Of a stretch of 16,487 nt of DNA, positions 14,891 through 16,487 are shown piece by piece. The position numbers and the translations under genes are program-made. The stretch comes from Balneolales bacterium (GTDB lineage Bacteria > Bacteroidota > Rhodothermia > Balneolales > Natronogracilivirgulaceae), in the NCBI GenBank assembly GCA_007131625.1, contig SLQC01000204.1:1-16487 (forward strand), written 5' to 3'. Position 1 is the first letter of the stretch, and each line of letters begins with the position of its first letter. The notes under the pieces are model-generated. The model was not told the DNA's origin. It did not search any database and worked only from the letters and a program-made list of their open reading frames with translations.

Positions 14891-16044
14891 TATTCCTCCC
14901 AGATTTTGACCCACTCCCCATCCTGAACCTGGTAAATCCCGGCATAACTGTTGGGCCGGTGGCTATCCGGACTGTAGGAAACCGGCGGAACCAACCCGCC
15001 CGGTGAAAAATCCTCCAACTGGTAAAACATCTCCCGAAGATTGTCTCCAGTGATTTCCAATTCCTCATCAATAGTCATACCAATCACTTCGGCAGCAAGT
15101 AGAGCCTGAGCCCAACCGCGAATATAATGAGTGTTCGGGTTCGAATAATTGGCTTCCATGATCGCTTCCATAGCAGGCACATCGGTATCACCGTATACAG
15201 CCGACCCATACAAGGCAAGATGGCCTTCGGCGTCGGCGCCGGCTGAGCGTATAAAGTTCTCATCTCCGGCATAGATATTTCCGATTATCACCGCATCGCT
15301 TTCCTGTCGTCGAAGATCCCGGGCCAACACTGCCATGGCCGTATGCGTATTACCCAACCATATATGGGTGGCATCGGCATTTCGGAGCGATAAAGCCTGC
15401 TGCACGGCCGAGGTCGGTGTGTAGCTGATATCCTGTTCGCTGACGATAGGAACGCCCGCCTGCAACGCTTCTTCCTTGATGGCCGGTATCGGTGCCATGC
15501 CAAATCCACCCGGACTCCGGGCCAGCCCGAGGCGTCCTTCCCGAGCGGCTACATACCGGACAGCACCACGGGCGGCCGTCGAATAATCGGTATTGGTGAT
15601 GAAGAAAAAGGGAGCCAGTTCGGGATTGACAAAACGCTCATCGTATGAGGTAGGCATGTAGATCACCCGGGCCCTGGCCGACAGGTCCATCACCGCTTCG
15701 CTGTCTGGTGTTCCGAATCCGTGAATGAGCGATACCTCATAGTCGGAGGTCAGCTCCCGGAAATAGGAAATGGTTCGAGGGACGTTGTAGCCGGCTTCCC
15801 GCTCAATCAGGCGGATCGGCCGACCGCGTACACCGCCTTGCTGATTGATCCAGCGCCACCCGTCGCGCACCCCGTCTGCCAGCGGAATACCTACATCCGA
15901 GGTTTCCCCCGTCCGGTTGGTAATCTGTCCGATCCGTATCGTCCCTTCCTCTTCGGCCGGCTCGCAGGCCACCAGGAAAATGGAACCACCAAATAGTAAC
16001 AGCAGGATGAGAAAATAACGGTGAAATGCCAAAAGGATCTTCAT
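14890..16044 (-). CDS. Liv-type ABC transporter substrate-binding lipoprotein
   Basis: A 384-residue periplasmic binding protein of the type-1 fold (Peripla_BP_6 group), the ligand receptor of the adjoining importer. The signal peptide ends in the lipobox L-V-A-C, with Cys27, followed by an acidic linker EPAEEEG. The domain opens with IRIGQITNRTGETSDVGIPL, then VRDGWRWINQQGGVRGRPIR, the characteristic GG(V/I)xGRxI pattern of LivJ-like proteins. SLIHGFGTPDSEAVMDLSA and the later VIIGNIYAGDENFIRSAG match the expected hinge and second lobe. Length is normal. It sits 13 bases after the LivM gene and overlaps the LivF start by one base, so the three are co-transcribed. The ligand is not predictable; residues differ enough from E. 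coli LivJ that branched-chain amino acids should not be assumed. Confidence 0.9.
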   Translation of the reverse strand: MKILLAFHRYFLILLLLFGGSIFLVACEPAEEEGTIRIGQITNRTGETSDVGIPLADGVRDGWRWINQQGGVRGRPIRLIEREAGYNVPRTISYFRELTSDYEVSLIHGFGTPDSEAVMDLSARARVIYMPTSYDERFVNPELAPFFFITNTDYSTAARGAVRYVAAREGRLGLARSPGGFGMAPIPAIKEEALQAGVPIVSEQDISYTPTSAVQQALSLRNADATHIWLGNTHTAMAVLARDLRRQESDAVIIGNIYAGDENFIRSAGADAEGHLALYGSAVYGDTDVPAMEAIMEANYSNPNTHYIRGWAQALLAAEVIGMTIDEELEITGDNLREMFYQLEDFSPGGLVPPVSYSPDSHRPNSYAGIYQVQDGEWVKIWEE

Positions 16045-16057
16045 GATATTTTATGTT

Positions 16058-16487
16058 TCATGATTGGTTTTTAAATATTGTCTTATCAAGATACCGAATC
16101 AACCTGCGCCAGGTCCGGGCCAGACCCCGCGGCTCGTATATTAAAAAAATGACGACCAATAGACCGAATATAAACATACGAATTGGGGCCATCAGAGCCA
16201 TGTCATCAACCAGCCGCCTGCCGATGATATCCAGCAGTTCCGGCACCAATACAATAAAAACGGCTCCAAGCACCGCTCCCGAAAGTGTTCCAAGGCCACC
16301 TATGATGATCATCACCAGCAGTTCTATGGAGCGCATCAGGTCGAACGCCTCAGTTGCCACAAACTGCAGGTGCCATCCGTAAAGCGCTCCCGCCACCCCG
16401 GCATAAAAATGCCCTATGGTAAAAGCAACCAACTTGGTATGGGTCAGATTGACGCCCATAATTTGCGAGACGATCGGCCGCTCCTTG
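16058..16487 (-). CDS. livM: Branched-chain amino-acid-type ABC transporter permease (LivM), C-terminal part
   Basis: The membrane subunit of the Liv-type importer, cut by the window's right edge: the frame stays open to the last base (K-E-R-P-I-V-S-Q-I-M-G-V-N), so about 142 residues of a family of roughly 300-350 are visible. The segment MGVNLTHTKLVAFTIGHFYAG followed by VAGALYGWHLQF is the LivM signature around the cytoplasmic coupling loop. Then come MIIIGGLGTLSGAVLGAVF and a last helix before YEPRGLARTWRRL, the usual LivM ending. LivH and LivG are expected beyond the edge. The stop lies 13 bases before the binding-protein start. Confidence 0.9.
   Translation of the reverse strand, partial: KERPIVSQIMGVNLTHTKLVAFTIGHFYAGVAGALYGWHLQFVATEAFDLMRSIELLVMIIIGGLGTLSGAVLGAVFIVLVPELLDIIGRRLVDDMALMAPIRMFIFGLLVVIFLIYEPRGLARTWRRLIRYLDKTIFKNQS

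Noticed and set aside
1..16487. CRISPR arrays, tRNA or rRNA genes, insertion sequences, prophage or defence genes
   Set aside because: I looked for regular repeats with spacers, tRNA-like cloverleaf ends, transposase motifs and flanking inverted repeats, and saw none.

Overview
The window looks like a chromosomal stretch of a Gram-negative, probably marine or saline bacterium of the Bacteroidota/Balneolota/Rhodothermota group. The reasons are the protein style, the general lack of Shine-Dalgarno sequences before start codons, and AT-rich spacers between genes of mixed GC. This placement is an inference; no rRNA or taxonomic marker gene lies in the window.

Layout. (1) 1-2226, plus strand: the 3' part of a YfcC-type ion-coupled carrier, then a complete sodium:solute symporter. 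(2) 2227-2453: a convergent spacer with hairpins. (3) 2454-6892, minus strand: a two-gene efflux operon made of a lipoprotein membrane-fusion protein and an RND pump, with no outer-membrane channel beside it. (4) 7167-12613, minus strand: a sugar-acid catabolic cluster. In transcription order it holds an SDR resembling 2-keto-3-deoxy-sugar-acid 4-dehydrogenases, a possible 40-codon coupled ORF, a fumarylacetoacetate-hydrolase-family enzyme, a second SDR, an SMP-30-type lactonase and an IlvD/Edd dehydratase very like L-arabinonate dehydratase. (5) 12614-13177: a 564-base divergent spacer holding a relic of a blue-copper (azurin/plastocyanin-like) domain, a clear minus-strand terminator and a run of five short perfect dyads. 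(6) 13178-13957, plus strand: a third SDR with its own likely promoter. (7) 14126-16487, minus strand: part of a branched-chain-amino-acid-type (Liv) ABC transporter operon (LivM end, substrate-binding lipoprotein, LivF), which looks more GC-rich than the rest.

How the genes fit together. The catabolic cluster contains every enzyme class needed for a non-phosphorylative route: sugar to lactone (SDR), lactone to acid (SMP-30), acid to 2-keto-3-deoxy acid (IlvD/Edd), 2-keto-3-deoxy to 2,4-diketo acid (SDR), then hydrolytic cleavage to pyruvate plus lactate or glycolate (FAH family). The same logic is known for L-fucose and L-rhamnose in Xanthomonas and Sphingomonas, where the dehydratase is usually an enolase-superfamily enzyme. 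The substrate here cannot be fixed from sequence; a 6-deoxyhexose or a pentose fits best.

The most unusual region is the divergent spacer at 12.6-13.2 kb. It combines a decayed copper-protein gene end with an array of hairpins closed by an intrinsic terminator, which could be a structured RNA or a set of operators.
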